Shown here piece after piece: positions 1 through 11,560 of a stretch of DNA of 64,000 nucleotides. A program made the translations under genes and the position numbers. Location: the NCBI GenBank assembly GCA_030159075.1, contig BROG01000517.1, positions 124,001-188,000 of the forward strand. The letters are read 5' to 3'. Each line of letters starts with the position of its first letter. Position 1 is the first letter of the stretch. The notes under the pieces were generated by a model that saw nothing but the letters and a program-made list of their open reading frames with translations, made no database searches and was not told where the DNA came from. This DNA comes from Atrina japonica (lineage: Eukaryota > Mollusca > Bivalvia > Pterioida > Pinnidae).

Positions 1-145
1 CTATGACGACTAAAAAATGAAACAAGAGCGCAAACAAGAAAAAATAACAAATGTGAAGTCAGAATGAATCACAATCGTTCAAATGCATGAATGACTTTCA
101 CAGATAGTTTAAAATAATTAAATCGAAATGAATATATTTTAGCAC
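1..145. repeat. Direct repeat, left copy (145 bp)
   Basis: This stretch is nearly identical to 1367-1511, with only a handful of differences, and both copies end in TTTTAGCAC. The left copy runs into the window edge, so its true start is unknown. The spacing of 1366 bp suggests a tandem duplication or an unclassified interspersed repeat. I see no coding potential. Confidence 0.8.
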
Positions 146-1366
146 GTATTTACTTATAGTGTAAAGTTTTGTAGATAATTTATTGAGATGGCGAATTTTT
201 TTTTATTACTATTCCACAATGCTGTGCATAAAATAGGTTCATAACTTATTGGTGGTTATTTCTCGGATATGGATTGATAAGTTTTCATTTGAAATATTTA
301 TGGAAGATGGTTTAACAAAAAAATAAACCGTCTTGAGAGGAAGTCATCTTGATTTTTTCAAGTTGTGATATTCCTATGGACATATCCTTAATAGTATATC
401 TTTATAAAATAAATTGTGATATATATTTGTTTTCCGTCGAACTGAAATGGCACTATTTCATTGGCTATGAAGTATGTCGTGACAGTCTCTCATGATTCAA
501 TGGGCGGTCAATAGCAAAAACATGGTATCGTCGAGCATGTTGTAAAGCTTACAGATGTTTTCCGTCTATTGTGTAATGCATGTGGAAATGATTACATAGA
601 ACAGTAATCACTAGCTATAGTGATTGAAACTTATTTCTAAATATCAAGCTATCATACTTGGGTATTGAAATACATATAATATAAATAATACTATTAGCAC
701 ACCCTCGCAGAGAGACATGTGTTTTATTATGTTTAGACAGTGTACGATTACTAGGCTATACAATATCACATGGAAACATGTCTCCTGTTCTGACATAAAT
801 TTGACATGCATTAAATTTTGATAATTACAAGAAATTACAAGAATTAGAAAAAGGGAAAGTAGAAAGGCGTTACGGAGACATGTGTCGATAATACATTTAA
901 TTTTTATGGTATAAAGCAATTTTAAAAAGGAAAAGTGCGATCGACAGCATGCAACATATTTCCGTGGGTTATAGCATATTCATAAGAATTTTAGGATTAA
1001 CCTACTGGAAATGTGATTACGTTTTCAAAAAATAATAAATGTTTAGGCCTTTTATTAGAACATATTCAGTTTAACTTTGTATGTTAACTATTTCTAACTT
1101 AATCACCAATCAGATAGCTGCGCATATTTTCCACTTCTTCTACTACTACAACAAGCGACATCTGGTACCAATTCTATAACAGCAACGACAACTGCTTCTA
1201 CTTCTGCCTTTATTTCTACTAAAAGTTACAAATAATTCTTCCACTATTGCCACTTCTACCACAATGAGTTTCACTTTTATTCTTTTCTAACACTACATCT
1301 ACCACTACTTCTACATCTTTTCGTAATCAATGTATTTCTTATTAATCTTTAGCACTTCATTTACTG
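146..1366. other. Spacer between direct repeats, no gene seen
   Basis: AT-rich sequence without a convincing exon. Between about 1120 and 1330 it contains a degenerate pyrimidine-rich TTCTAC/ACTACT stretch. The short open frames here lack codon bias and protein-like composition. Confidence 0.5.
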
Positions 1367-1511
1367 CTATGACGACTAAAAAATGAAACAAGAGCGCAAA
1401 CAAGAAAAAATAACAAATGTGAAGTCAGAATAAATCACAATCGTTCAAATGCATGAATGACTTTCATAGATAGTTTAAAATGTTAAAATCGAAACGAATA
1501 TATTTTAGCAC
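1367..1511. repeat. Direct repeat, right copy (145 bp)
   Basis: Second copy of the sequence at 1-145, in the same orientation. It lies about 230 bp beyond the 3' end of the small secreted gene, which is on the minus strand. Confidence 0.8.
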
Positions 1512-1743
1512 AAAGGCATACAGGTTGTCATTTTGATACAAAATATCCCGGAGTTCAAATCGTTGATTAAAAGGCTAAAATGATATATTGTCGTAATTTT
1601 TAACATATCATGCATATATATCTTATGTAAATAAAATATTCTGAAGATTGATGTTCCTGTCATAAAATATCGAATATTTGAAACTTTTAATACAAACAGA
1701 AAAGTCAATTTTGACAATTTGGATGCCTTAAAAAATGATAGTT

Positions 1744-1886
1744 TTATTGCATACCCTTTTCAACTGCTTCGTAATATCCATTTGTACATTCATATTTAAC
1801 ACAGGGATTTTGGTGATCCTGCCAGGTATCTCCATCTTGGTAATATATGCCATCCACGTAACAATCACAGTCTGCTTTCTGCTTAT
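1744..1886 (-). CDS. Terminal exon of small secreted four-cysteine protein
   Basis: The exon is read on the minus strand from a TTACAG acceptor at 1887-1889 to a TAA stop at 1744-1746. Its 143 nt begin in phase 1 and join in frame to the signal-peptide exon at 6506-6425, giving 75 codons in all (74 residues and the stop). The mature part has cysteines spaced C-x1-C-x19-C-x4-C with a GDTW motif between. That layout recalls a partial von Willebrand type C (SVC-like) domain. The closing C-x4-C pair is also found in every exon of the repeated-module gene at 47.7-62.5 kb, so the two may be distant relatives. Function unknown. The splice partner is inferred from phase and reading frame only, and an unrecognised exon may lie between. 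Confidence 0.6.
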
Positions 1887-1889
1887 CTG

Positions 1890-2755
1890 TAATATGAAAT
1901 AATAGATCTTCGAGTTCTCGAATTGTACGTTATTATTCCTGATTTTTCGTGTACTGTCTCGTTTCTTTTAGCTTTCCTTACTTACGCTTTACATTGTTTA
2001 CAGGTCAGAGACAACTAAATAGTTTTCTATAGGCGACAATGTTAACGTTTTCCTGTATACCCCATCTTTCGAGCGAGTGTTGACCTATAAATTAAACATG
2101 GATCTGTTCCGCGTCCTTTCCGCAATCAGAAAATATACACAAAACATAGGCTTGACCATCTTGTTTTTCTGCCACATGTGCATATATCAACCCCAGCAGT
2201 GAATGGACAGAGGATCCTAAATTCAGATACTTCTCAGGAAATTGGCTCTAATTATGTCAAAGAACTAGTACAAATTATGCTGATACAGCATTTTTAATTC
2301 ATAATACATTATTTTACTGTAAAAATATAAAAATGTGTTAAACGCTACAATACATATCAATCAGAGACATATTCGTCACATACAAATATAAAGTTGGGAA
2401 AAAAAATGAGTTTTCAATATTTGCATATACATTTTGAAAATTGTTTGATTTTTAGATAATGGTCGAGGATTCAAATGGCCATAATGATTGTAAAATAAAA
2501 GGTTAACAGGTTTAGGAGTTGCATAAATCAACAATACAAACATACAACAGTGTTTAAAGGTCCGATACCAATATTGTAATTCAAAACTGTTTGGATTTTA
2601 CAAACGGAGATGCATAACACTAAGTGCATTCGGAACAAAACTGTTAAAAACTAAATTGTAATATGTTTTACGGGAAGGTAAAAGCATTTTTATCAATTCT
2701 AAATACATCATGTGTATTTAAAAAAAAAAATGAAATAGAAATTTTCAACATTTTT
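1890..2755. other. Intron sequence, no feature recognised
   Basis: AT-rich sequence between the terminal exon of the small secreted gene and the 3' end of Penelope copy A. No exon with a splice acceptor and donor in compatible phase was found. Confidence 0.4.
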
Positions 2756-3102
2756 TAAAATTCACATTTAATATTGGGTGAGGTATAAACAGAAGAAATT
2801 TTACATTGCAGTGATCGATTCTCTGTTAAGAAACATTTCAATAATTGCTTTATATCAAATTCAGATATCAATACAAATATAAAAAACTCAGATACCAAAG
2901 TATAAATCAATAGGATGTCCAGGACATAGATACAAATCCGGTAAAAATGGACAAACACGGACCTCTGGAAACTAAGAGGTGGGATCAGGCGCCATGGAGG
3001 AGTAAGCATCCCCTGTCGACCGGTCACACCCGCCGTGAGTCCACAGTCAAGTCCAATGAAACACGTGAGGAGTGTATCCTCGTCACAATTGGTACAGATG
3101 TC

Positions 3103-4658
3103 TCAACAACCGCCAACGAAAAGGCAACTCAACATTTCACTTAGTGAAACAGAGTAGTCGAAAACAAGACTATTATACCGACCGTAAAATTTGCGTAACG
3201 TTGACATTAAACGCGGTTTTCGATATCCCTGTGTCAATAATTTGTCAGTGAGTAGTTTGCCTCTGTATATGAAATCTTCATATGTTGTGCACGCCCTGGC
3301 ATATCGGATCATTTGTGAAATATAAACTCCATATGCAGGTGACTGAGGGATATTACTACTTAAATGTGGAAAATTTACGATGGGAAAGCCGAAATCGTCG
3401 CGTTTATCGTATAGCTTAGTTGCTAATTTCCCGTCTGTGTTTATATTAAGTAAAATGTCTAAGTATGAAGGGTGTGTACTTGATTCTGTTGAATCTTTAA
3501 TTTCTAGTTCGCTGGGATATATCGCATTGACATATGTATGAAAATTGTCATTATTAATTGACAAAACGTCGTCGATATATCTAAATGTTAAATTAAAGGA
3601 CACCGCTAACTTTTTCTTCTTTTGATTCAGCAGTTTCTGAATGAGGTCTGCTTCATATGAAAAAAGGAACATGTCGGCCAATAAAGGAGCACAATTGGTT
3701 CCCATAGGAATGCCGACAGTTTGTTGAAAGACCACGTCTCCGAACATTACAAATATATTGTCTATTAGAAATTCCAGCATGTTTTTTATATCAACTTCAG
3801 TATACTTATGTGTAGAATCAGAGTGGTGTTTGACGAAATAAGTATCCTGATAGCCAATCACTAGATATTTAAATTTTCGGGTACCACCTTTAGTAAAAAA
3901 GCAGTTGTCTATGATGCTAAAAAGTCTTTTTTTTTATTTTTTATGTGGAATAGTAGTGTAAAGAGTTGAGAAATCATAAGTTTTGATACTGTGAATTCGA
4001 GAAAAATTGTGTGCCTTCAAATTTTCTAAAAGCTGTTTAGAATTTTTAAGTATCCACATCTGATTTACACCGCTTCTGGAATAAGCAACTGTACAGTATT
4101 TTTGAAGTTTCTCCTTAACAGCTGTCAATATCTTGGTAAGGAGTAAAGATAAAGGTTTGGTAGAACATTTGCTGGATCCTGCTATGTATCTTTGTTTATA
4201 TGGGGTTTTATGAAGTTTAGGTATCCAGTATAAATGTGTGGTAGCTCGAAATCGGTCTCCGTTGTAGGTATATCAAATGAGTGTAATACGGACACGTGAT
4301 TTTGAAGGATCTCGTCCTTTGAAAGTGAGCTACGTGTGTATGTAGGATTTCCAGAATTCGTATTAAACCCAAGTTCTTCTAATAAACAATTATAGTAATG
4401 TGCCTTACAAATAAAAACTATATTATATGAGGCTTTGTCTGCTGGTACCAGTACATATTGGTCATGTAACCTATCCAGTTCAGTTACTACTTCTGGATCA
4501 TTAAATACAGAGGGATAACGTGTTTTCATAGTCCCTTTAAGTTTTCGAATACGAGATTTTATCAACCATTGTATGGCTTTCAGCCATTCAGACAAAGTGT
4601 CTGGTTCTACGTCTTCATGTTTGGCCCATCGTCTGGCATAATCTTCGACAGAATCCAT
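3103..4658 (-). pseudogene. Penelope (Naiad) reverse transcriptase, frameshifted
   Basis: Three open blocks on the minus strand (4658-4182, 4128-3934, 3861-3103) together cover the RT domain. The first has the Penelope-type LVPADKASYNIV motif. The second has the DFSTLYTTIPH motif A region. The third has the GIPMGTNCAPLLADMFL motif and the catalytic RYIDDVLS box. Frameshifts near 4200 and in the A/T-rich run near 3935 separate the blocks. The RT frame ends in a TGA at 3103-3105 directly after a VGGC motif, but the same frame stays open for a further 116 codons, to 2755. In a clade where some clam members use selenocysteine, this TGA may be recoded rather than a true stop. Confidence 0.85.
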
Positions 4659-4683
4659 AACTAAACTGAAATTCTGACGCCAA

Positions 4684-5978
4684 TTAAAGGAAACGGGCTT
4701 CCCGGTATTTAGGGCCCCTTAAAATAAGATTTTTGAGGCTTTCATTTTCAACAATAGAAACGTCGCCGGTAATGACATGCCCGATAGTATTGTATTTGAA
4801 AGGAGATGAAGCACATGAACATGTGACAGTGTTGTGTAGAAGATGGTTGATGTCTAGGCACTGCAAAACCAGTTTGTAATTGAATAGCTTGGATGCGATG
4901 CTAGGTGTATAGCTATATGAAATGCAAGGCGTGCTCTTCAGTTTAAAATATGGTGGAATACAGGACTGAACTTTTTTGTGATTTAGAACATTGTCAATGT
5001 TTAAAGCGTCTATGCCTTTATTTGTAAATTTAAGGTTAAGGAAAAGACGTTTCTGTTTAGAACAGTCATCGTTTGTAACGCGTGCAGGCTTAAACAGCCT
5101 GTGATAAGCGATGTCCATTATAATGGAGTTCAGTATGTATTCTGGGGTTGAAGAATCCGTGTAGGGGTTCATTCTTGCTTCTTGAAAAAGTTTATTGAGA
5201 TTTGTAAAAGGAACAGAATAAAGTTTGCTGCGGATGTGATGAAGACCCAATTTTTGTTAACGTAAGGTAAAAGAGATGAAAAAGTGACATCATGTATGTA
5301 GGGTCGGTTGTATGAACGATGTCCGTGACTTCGTTTACGTCTTACGTTAGAATTAAAAAGTTCCATCACATTAACACCATTACACAGTGGGCTTGATAGA
5401 TTGCCTACACTTTGGATATTATCGTTACATCCATAGGGATATGCAGTGCCAAGTTGTTTAATCCAAAATTCTTCACGTTGTCTACGGAAGGGGGTACTCA
5501 AGGTGGGATTGTTGGTCCAGTGGTATATTTTTTTTCAATTATACGCACTCTCATAGACAAGATGGAATGGTCAGGGGAGTTGAAATGTCGATAGAGTATC
5601 TGGTTACCCCCATTATTAATTTCGAATCGATGGCCAGATACTCTTTTATTTAAGGGCCCCTTAGTTTCGCCAACATAAATCAAACCACACAAGGTACACG
5701 CAATGCCCGTAAACAACGTTGGATGATTTGCAGTCTAGATGATCCCAGCTTCTGGTGTTGTAATGCTTATTTGTCAGATTGCTAGTGAACACTTGATCAG
5801 TTATTAATATATGACATGTTTTACAATTTTTGACAGAACATTTAGAAATTGTTGGTATATTATTTGAAAATGAACTATCAAAAATGTCGTCAAGTGGAAT
5901 CTGACAATTTTTTATTGGAACATAAGCGTTATTATGTTTATACCAAAAAAATGAACTTACAATAACGCGACACCCCAC
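4684..5978 (-). pseudogene. Penelope (Naiad) GIY-YIG endonuclease and CxC linker, frameshifted
   Basis: Overlapping open blocks on the minus strand (5978-5661, 5716-5498, 5501-5169, 5250-4684) encode the N-terminal part. The first carries a cysteine-rich KNCKTCH segment, the second the nuclease core CGLIYVGET with downstream basic and histidine residues, the third REEFWIKQLGT, and the fourth the linker with the diagnostic TCSCASSPF (CxC) motif. Each junction is a single-base-type frameshift. Domain order EN then RT is seen directly; assignment to Naiad follows from that order and the CxC motif. Confidence 0.8.
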
Positions 5979-6424
5979 TGTACTCCAGAAAAATGTACAC
6001 CCATCAAACCTGGTTGGTGGATGTACTTTTCAATATAACAATATCGATACTAAAATCAATGGGACAATTTATAATTGTATGTACAATAATTATCAGAACA
6101 GTAAATCACATATCTATGTTTTTTTCCCCTAATTTTATATCTACGTAAGAACACGTGCAGAAAGTTAATTGTCTTTAAGATTATATTCATTCAATGTATT
6201 ATTATGAGGGATAAAGTAACACGCAATCATTATCATTGTTAATTGGGTTTGAGAAATCATCCAGGTTTTCATAAGATATACATTGTAAATGGTCGTTTAA
6301 GTTCTGGAAGAAGATGGATACTTCATTGATGGGCAGGATGAATGTTTAATTAACGAAGGTAACATCATTTCACACTCATTGCACAACGTTTTATTCCTAA
6401 AATTTGTAAATAAAATAGACATAC

Positions 6425-6506
6425 CTTTACCATATTCAGCCTTTCCCGTTGGTCCGTTTTGAAGAAGAAAGAATAATATCAAAATGCTATTTATCAGCAC
6501 TGCCAT
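6425..6506 (-). CDS. First coding exon (signal peptide) of small secreted protein
   Basis: The ATG at 6506 opens a 27-codon segment with a classic signal peptide: a short N-region, a hydrophobic ILILFFLL core and a likely cleavage after GKA. The exon ends in AAAG followed by a GTATGT donor at 6424, in phase 1. It joins in frame to the exon at 1886-1744, which starts in the matching phase and ends in a stop. The predicted product is a 74-residue secreted protein. The intron is about 4.5 kb and is mostly filled by Penelope copy A. If unspliced, the frame would continue to a stop at 6297, but that tail looks intronic. Confidence 0.6.
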
Positions 6507-6550
6507 ACTGTTATAGCTTACAGCTGGTACTCGCTGTTGGCTCTATGGTA

Positions 6551-6561
6551 GTTTCTATAAA
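6551..6561 (-). promoter_or_regulatory. Probable TATA box of small secreted gene
   Basis: On the minus strand TTTATAGAAAC lies about 45 bp upstream of the ATG at 6506. This leaves room for a start site near 6530 and a short leader. The 3' border of Penelope copy B is at 6604, only about 40 bp further upstream, so the element has replaced or displaced the distal promoter. Confidence 0.35.
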
Positions 6562-6603
6562 TGAAGACACATAACAACAATATATATTGTCACTATAAAA
6601 CAC

Positions 6604-8509
6604 CTCAGATACCAAAGTATAAATTCTAAGGATGCCCAGGACACAGATTCAAATCCGACAAAAAAAGACAAACGCGGACCTCTGGAAACCAAGAGGTGGG
6701 ATCAGGTGCCATGAAGGAATAAACATCCCCTTTCGACCGGTCACACCCGCCATGAGTCCACAGTCAAGTCCAAATGAAATACATTAGGAACGAATCCTCG
6801 TCACAATTAATACAGACGTCTCAACAACCGCCAACGAAAAGGCAACTCAACATTTCACTTAGTGAAACATAGTAATCGCAAAACAAGGCTGTTATACCGA
6901 CCGTAAAATTTGCGTAACGTTGACATCAAAGACGGTTTTCGATATCACTGTGTCAATAATTTGTCAGTGAGTAGTTTACATCTGTATATGAAATGTTCAT
7001 ATGTTGAACACGCACTGGCACATCGGACCATTTGTAAAATATAAACTCCATATGCGAGGAAAGCCGAAATCGTCGCGTTTGTCGTATAGCTTAGTTGCCA
7101 ATTTCCTGTCTGTGTCTATAGTAAGTAAAATGTCTAAGTATGAAGCGTGTGCTTGATTCTCTTGTATCTATAATTTCTAGTTCGCTGGGATATATCGCAT
7201 TGACATCTGTATGAAAATTGTCATTATTAATTGACAAAACGTCGTCGATATATCTAAATGCGAAATTAAAGGACACCGCTAACCTTTTCTTCTTTTGATT
7301 CAGCAGTTTCTGAATAAAGACTGCTTCGTGTGAAAAAAGGAACAGGTCGGTCAATAAAGGGACACAATTGGATCCCATAGGAATGCCGACAGTTTGTTGA
7401 AAGACAACCTCTCCGAACATTACAAATATATTATCTATTAGAAATTCCAGCATGTTATTGTCACCTTCCGTGTAATTATGTGTAGAATCAGAGTGGTGTT
7501 TGACAAAATAAGTATCATGATAACCAATCACTAGATATTTAAATTTTCGGGTACCACCTTTGATGAAAAAAAAGTTTTCTATGATGCTAAAAAGTCTTTC
7601 TTTTAATTTTTTATGTGGAATAGTTGTGTAAAGTGTAGAGAAGTCAAACGTTTTGATACTGTGAATTCGAGTAAAATTGTGTGCCTTTAAAATTTCTAAA
7701 AGTTGTTTAGAATTTTTAAGTATCCACATCTGATTTACACCGCTTCTGGAATAAACAACTGTACAGTATTGCTGCAGTTTCTCCTTAACGACTGTCAAAA
7801 ATCTTGGTAAGGAGTAAAGATAAAGGTTTGGTAGAACATTTGCTGGATCCTGCTATGTACCTATGCTTATATGGGGTTTCATGAAGTTTATTTAACCAAT
7901 ATAAATATGGTAGCTCAAAATCAGTATCGGTTGTAGGTACATCAAATGAGCGTAATACGGAGACGTGATTTTGAAGGATCTCGTCCTTCGAAAGTGAGCT
8001 ACGTGTGTATGTAGGATTACCAGAATTCGTATAAAACCCTCGTTCTTCTAATAAACAATTATAGTAATGTAATCTATCCAGTTCAGTTACTACTTCTGGA
8101 TCACTAAATACAGAGGGATAACGTGTTTTCATAGTTCCTTTAAGTTTTCGAATACGAGATTTTATCAACCATCGTATAGCTTTTAGCCATTCAGAGAAAG
8201 TGTCTGGTTCCACGTCTTCATGTTTGGCCCATCGTCTAGCATAATCCTCGACAGAATTCATAACTAAACTGAAATTCTGACGCCAAATAAAGGAACGGGC
8301 TCCGCGGTATTTAGGACCTCTTAAAATAAAATAGAAACGTCGTCGGTGATGACATGCCCGATAGGATTATATTTGAAGGGAGATGATGCACATGAACATG
8401 TGACGGTGTTGTGTAGAAGATGTTGATGTCTAGGCACTGCAAAACCCGTTTGTAATTGAATAGCTTGGATGCGATGCTAAGTGTATAGCTATATGAAATG
8501 TAAGGCGTG
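6604..8509 (-). mobile_element. Naiad-type Penelope element, copy B, 5'-truncated at a TAG microsatellite
   Basis: The 3' border CTCAGATACCAAAG (as read on the plus strand) is at 6604. The element runs parallel to copy A with high identity and carries the conserved 3' region, RT and CxC linker. It stops abruptly at 8509, inside the linker just upstream of its CxC motif, where a long (TAG)n run begins. The endonuclease is therefore missing. The blunt junction to a microsatellite fits the known insertion bias of this clade, or 5' truncation during reverse transcription into such a site. Confidence 0.8.
7091..8490 (-). pseudogene. Penelope copy B reverse transcriptase, frameshifted
   Basis: Two long minus-strand blocks (8261-7785 and 7798-7091) hold the RT with the YIDDVLS catalytic box, GIPMGSNC motif and STLYTTIPH motif. 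A short deletion relative to copy A removes the VLVPADKASYN segment near 8068, and frameshifts near 7800 and 7130 break the frame. The linker with a CxC-like VHVHH remnant lies near 8370-8410 in another frame. Confidence 0.75.
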
Positions 8510-8510
8510 G

Positions 8511-8548
8511 TAGTAATAGTAGTAGTAGTAATAGTAAGTAGTAGTAGT

Positions 8549-8622
<74 letters not shown>
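8511..8622. repeat. (TAG)n microsatellite
   Basis: About 37 near-perfect TAG/CTA units directly abut the truncated 5' end of Penelope copy B. Polytyrosine open frames predicted across it on the minus strand are artefacts of the repeat. Confidence 0.9.
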
Positions 8623-9690
8623 TAATATATATATCAAGATAAAGGTTGTCACATCACATAACATATTGCTTAACGTGTTCAAAGTATTCAAAATTAAGGG
8701 GGTAACTTAAATAGCGACCTCTCATATTCGAGGATTTAAAATGTAGTTATGTTTTAATGTGTTACATTTACTGTTAAAAGATATAACTTTTAATTCCTCT
8801 TTAACCGGCATATCGTGTTTAAAGCGATAAGTACTACCATAAATATCATGAAGCGATAATGTATTCCTATAAACCCCGTGTAATACAGTGTTGTGTCATA
8901 TGCATATATCTGCTCGACTCATATTTTGTAATAATATATCTTTAAAATTGAATCAATTGATCATAGTACTACATTTCAAAGTGGTTTTTTTTATTTGATA
9001 TCTTTATATATCTCACGAGTATCCGATTTAAAATATTAAGGTGCACTGTTTCAAAGAAAGACGAACAGACATAAATAACTGCATTTTGTAGTTTTATGAC
9101 ACTAATTTTAAGATTGTGTTTATTGTTTATTCAGATGGCACAAAAATCAACAGCTGGAAAACACTTAATCGATGTCGATATTTGCATTATATAATGCGTC
9201 GCTATTTATCGTAAAATAGATAAATCGCTTAACTATGACTTGTAATAAAGTTTTCCTTGAATTTTTATTTGTTTTACTCTCGGTATAAAGTAATATTAAC
9301 AAGAGGCCCATCGGGGTCACATTGCTCACCCGAGCTGTCTTTTTTGTATCTTAGAATTTCAGCGGGACATGGCATAAAGACCATCCCGTTCAGGAGACCA
9401 CCTCACATCTAAGGCGATAAATATTCAGTCACTTCATTTTGCCTTAATAAATTGAGTCAGTCAATTAGGTGCTCTAATAGTAAAGAACCACAGTATATGG
9501 TTTTATGACGGAGAAATCAATTTTCAAATAATTACAACAGTGAAAGTGACGAATTGAAGAGAGGAGGTGAGCTGAAGAGTAAATGAAAAATTAATGGAAA
9601 AGACTGAAAGAAGTCAAAACACGTCAATAACTTATTGTACGAAAAACACACTCGAATCATACAATGTCATTCATTTAGATAAATCAGATA
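8623..9690. other. No gene seen; short widespread-type repeat at 9299-9345
   Basis: AT-rich spacer. The segment near 9299-9345 beginning AACAAGAGGCCCATCGGGGT resembles a short interspersed sequence common in bivalve genomes, recalled rather than checked. Nothing else is recognised. Confidence 0.4.
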
Positions 9691-9992
9691 CAATTTACGG
9701 TCGGTATAATAGTCTTATTTGCGATTACTCTGTTTCCCTGGGTAAAATGTTGAGTTGCATTTTCGTTGGCGGTTGTTGAGACGTCTGTACCAATTGTGAC
9801 GAGGATTCGTTCCTCAAGTATTTCATTTGGACTTGACTGAGGACTCACGGCGAGTGTGGCCGGTCGACAAGGGATGCTCCTGCATTGCACCTGATTCCAC
9901 CTCTTGGTTTCCAGAGGTCCGTGTTTGTCCATTTTTGCCGGATTTGTATCTGTGTCCTGGACATCCTAAAGATTTATACTTTGGTATCTGAG
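9691..9992 (+). mobile_element. Naiad Penelope fragment C (3' end only)
   Basis: Plus-strand copy of the last part of the RT frame plus the conserved 3' region, ending TTGGTATCTGAG. It keeps the VGGC-TGA junction and the following CTNCDED codons. An extra T near 9828 shifts the frame after the TGA compared with copy A. Confidence 0.85.
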
Positions 9993-10864
9993 ATGTTTTA
10001 TATATACAATTATTTTTTTTTAATTTATAACGTGGTTCTGGAGAAGATTTCCAAGACGAATACCAATCATGACCTATTTCGCCCACCCGGGATCCGCCGG
10101 AGCCGACCTTTTCGAAAACATCAACTATACTTGCTTCCTGTAAAGTTTAATCAAAATTTCTGAAGCTGAGAGTTTGTAAAATCACCCTTCATTGTGCAGT
10201 CTAAAATGATTCATAAAACAATTTAGAATAGAATTTCATGAAAATCTTATTTCATGGAGACACGTACATGATAGCATTATAGTGAATAAGGAGGGTTCAA
10301 AGAAAGTACAAAAATAAATGACTATGACAGCTTAAAAAGATGTCAAAACAAATCATAATACGTTTTCAAATTTCTACGAAATGAACAAAATTGAAACATA
10401 ATTCTATCTACACCAATCAAAAGCAGTACGTTTTCCAATCCATGCAGTGGTTTAAGAAATAAAATCAAAACGGAGTACCATCCTGGACTATTCAAATAAA
10501 CCCTGGATCCCCGATGGGCTGATCTGACCAAAAACACAAATGTGGTAGATGACCTTTAGTACCTGTTTTAAATATAGTTGTATTAAACCTCATGAAGCGG
10601 TTTTAATGTACAAACTGACTGTGTGAATAAATTACCCCCTTTTACTAGTTTTAAGAAATTCGTAAAAATGTCAAAAAAGTAGATTTCAGCGAAATTCTTT
10701 CACAAAGGCATTTGTATAACCAATAACAGATAAAACCCATAAAACGAATGTATTATAATGAAATGACAGAAATCAAAGAAATAATAAAAGAAACTTTGTA
10801 GAGGACCATGAGTGCTTGCTTCCTGTTAAGTTTCATTAGAATCCCTTGAGTCGTATGGGGAAAA
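9993..10864. other. No gene seen
   Basis: AT-rich spacer with short open frames that lack any protein-like pattern or splice signals in phase. Confidence 0.4.
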
Positions 10865-11560
10865 AGTCGTTACAACCTACAAACAACAAATAGTCACATA
10901 CAAAGTAAGAAACAACCAACGTTGCCATAGCAATATGTAAACAGTGAATGGTTAAATAACAATTTACAAACAACAAAAAGCTGTACATCGAGTTGTTTCG
11001 TAAGAATAATCATAAGAAATAAACAATGCCCAGTGAAGTTTCCCACCAAAATGCCCATCCCTTGAGTAACAAATCATTGTGTGACCTATTTACAGGCACT
11101 ATATACTCCAGACCTTACCACCTAAACATGTCAAGCTACCAGTATTGATCAAAAAAGCTAAAAGCAAGATATAAATCTGCTAAAATAACATGAGCCCTTA
11201 AAAGGGTGACAAAATACAATTTGATTACATAGTTGCAAGTTGAAAACAGTCACATAAGAAGTTGAAAACAACAAACATCTATACATAACAAGTGGAAAAC
11301 AGCCGCAATGCTAATTGAAAACAACCAACATCCTAATAACAAATGTAAAACAACAAATAGTCAAACAAAAGTGGAAAACAGCCACAATTGCAAGTTGAAA
11401 ACAATAAATAACCATATACCGAGTTAAAAACAACAGCAAATAACAACTAGATAGAACAAAAATAACAGACAGTCGTAATGAAACTGCAAACAACGAACAG
11501 TCGCACAACCAGTTCCAAACGACGAGATACCTCGAAACAGCAAATATCGGAGGAAGATGT
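10865..11560. repeat. Degenerate tandem repeat rich in GTTGAAAACAAC-type units
   Basis: About 700 bp of loosely repeated units, roughly 40-45 bp each, containing variants of AAGTTGAAAACAACAAATAGTCA. The copies are diverged, so exact boundaries and copy number are uncertain. Confidence 0.55.

Larger units (their letters stand above)
2879..5990 (-). mobile_element. Naiad-type Penelope-like retroelement, copy A (longest copy)
   Basis: On the minus strand the element reads GIY-YIG endonuclease, then a CxC linker, then reverse transcriptase, then a conserved 3' region ending in TTTATACTTTGGTATCTGAG-like sequence at 2879. An N-terminal GIY-YIG domain joined through a CxC motif to the RT is the known hallmark of the Naiad clade of Penelope-like elements; canonical members carry the nuclease at the C-terminus. 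The coding region is broken by at least four frameshifts, so this copy cannot be autonomous. The 3' border abuts an A/T-rich run. The element lies in the intron of the 74-residue secreted gene and in the same orientation as that gene. Confidence 0.85.

Noticed and set aside
2947..3144. 65-codon plus-strand frame and its relatives at 9684-9932 and 48757-48999
   Set aside because: Antisense to the conserved Penelope 3' region; it recurs only because the region recurs.
9594..9779. 61-codon plus-strand gene
   Set aside because: The second half is Penelope RT C-terminus and the first half is unrelated spacer; a chance fusion.
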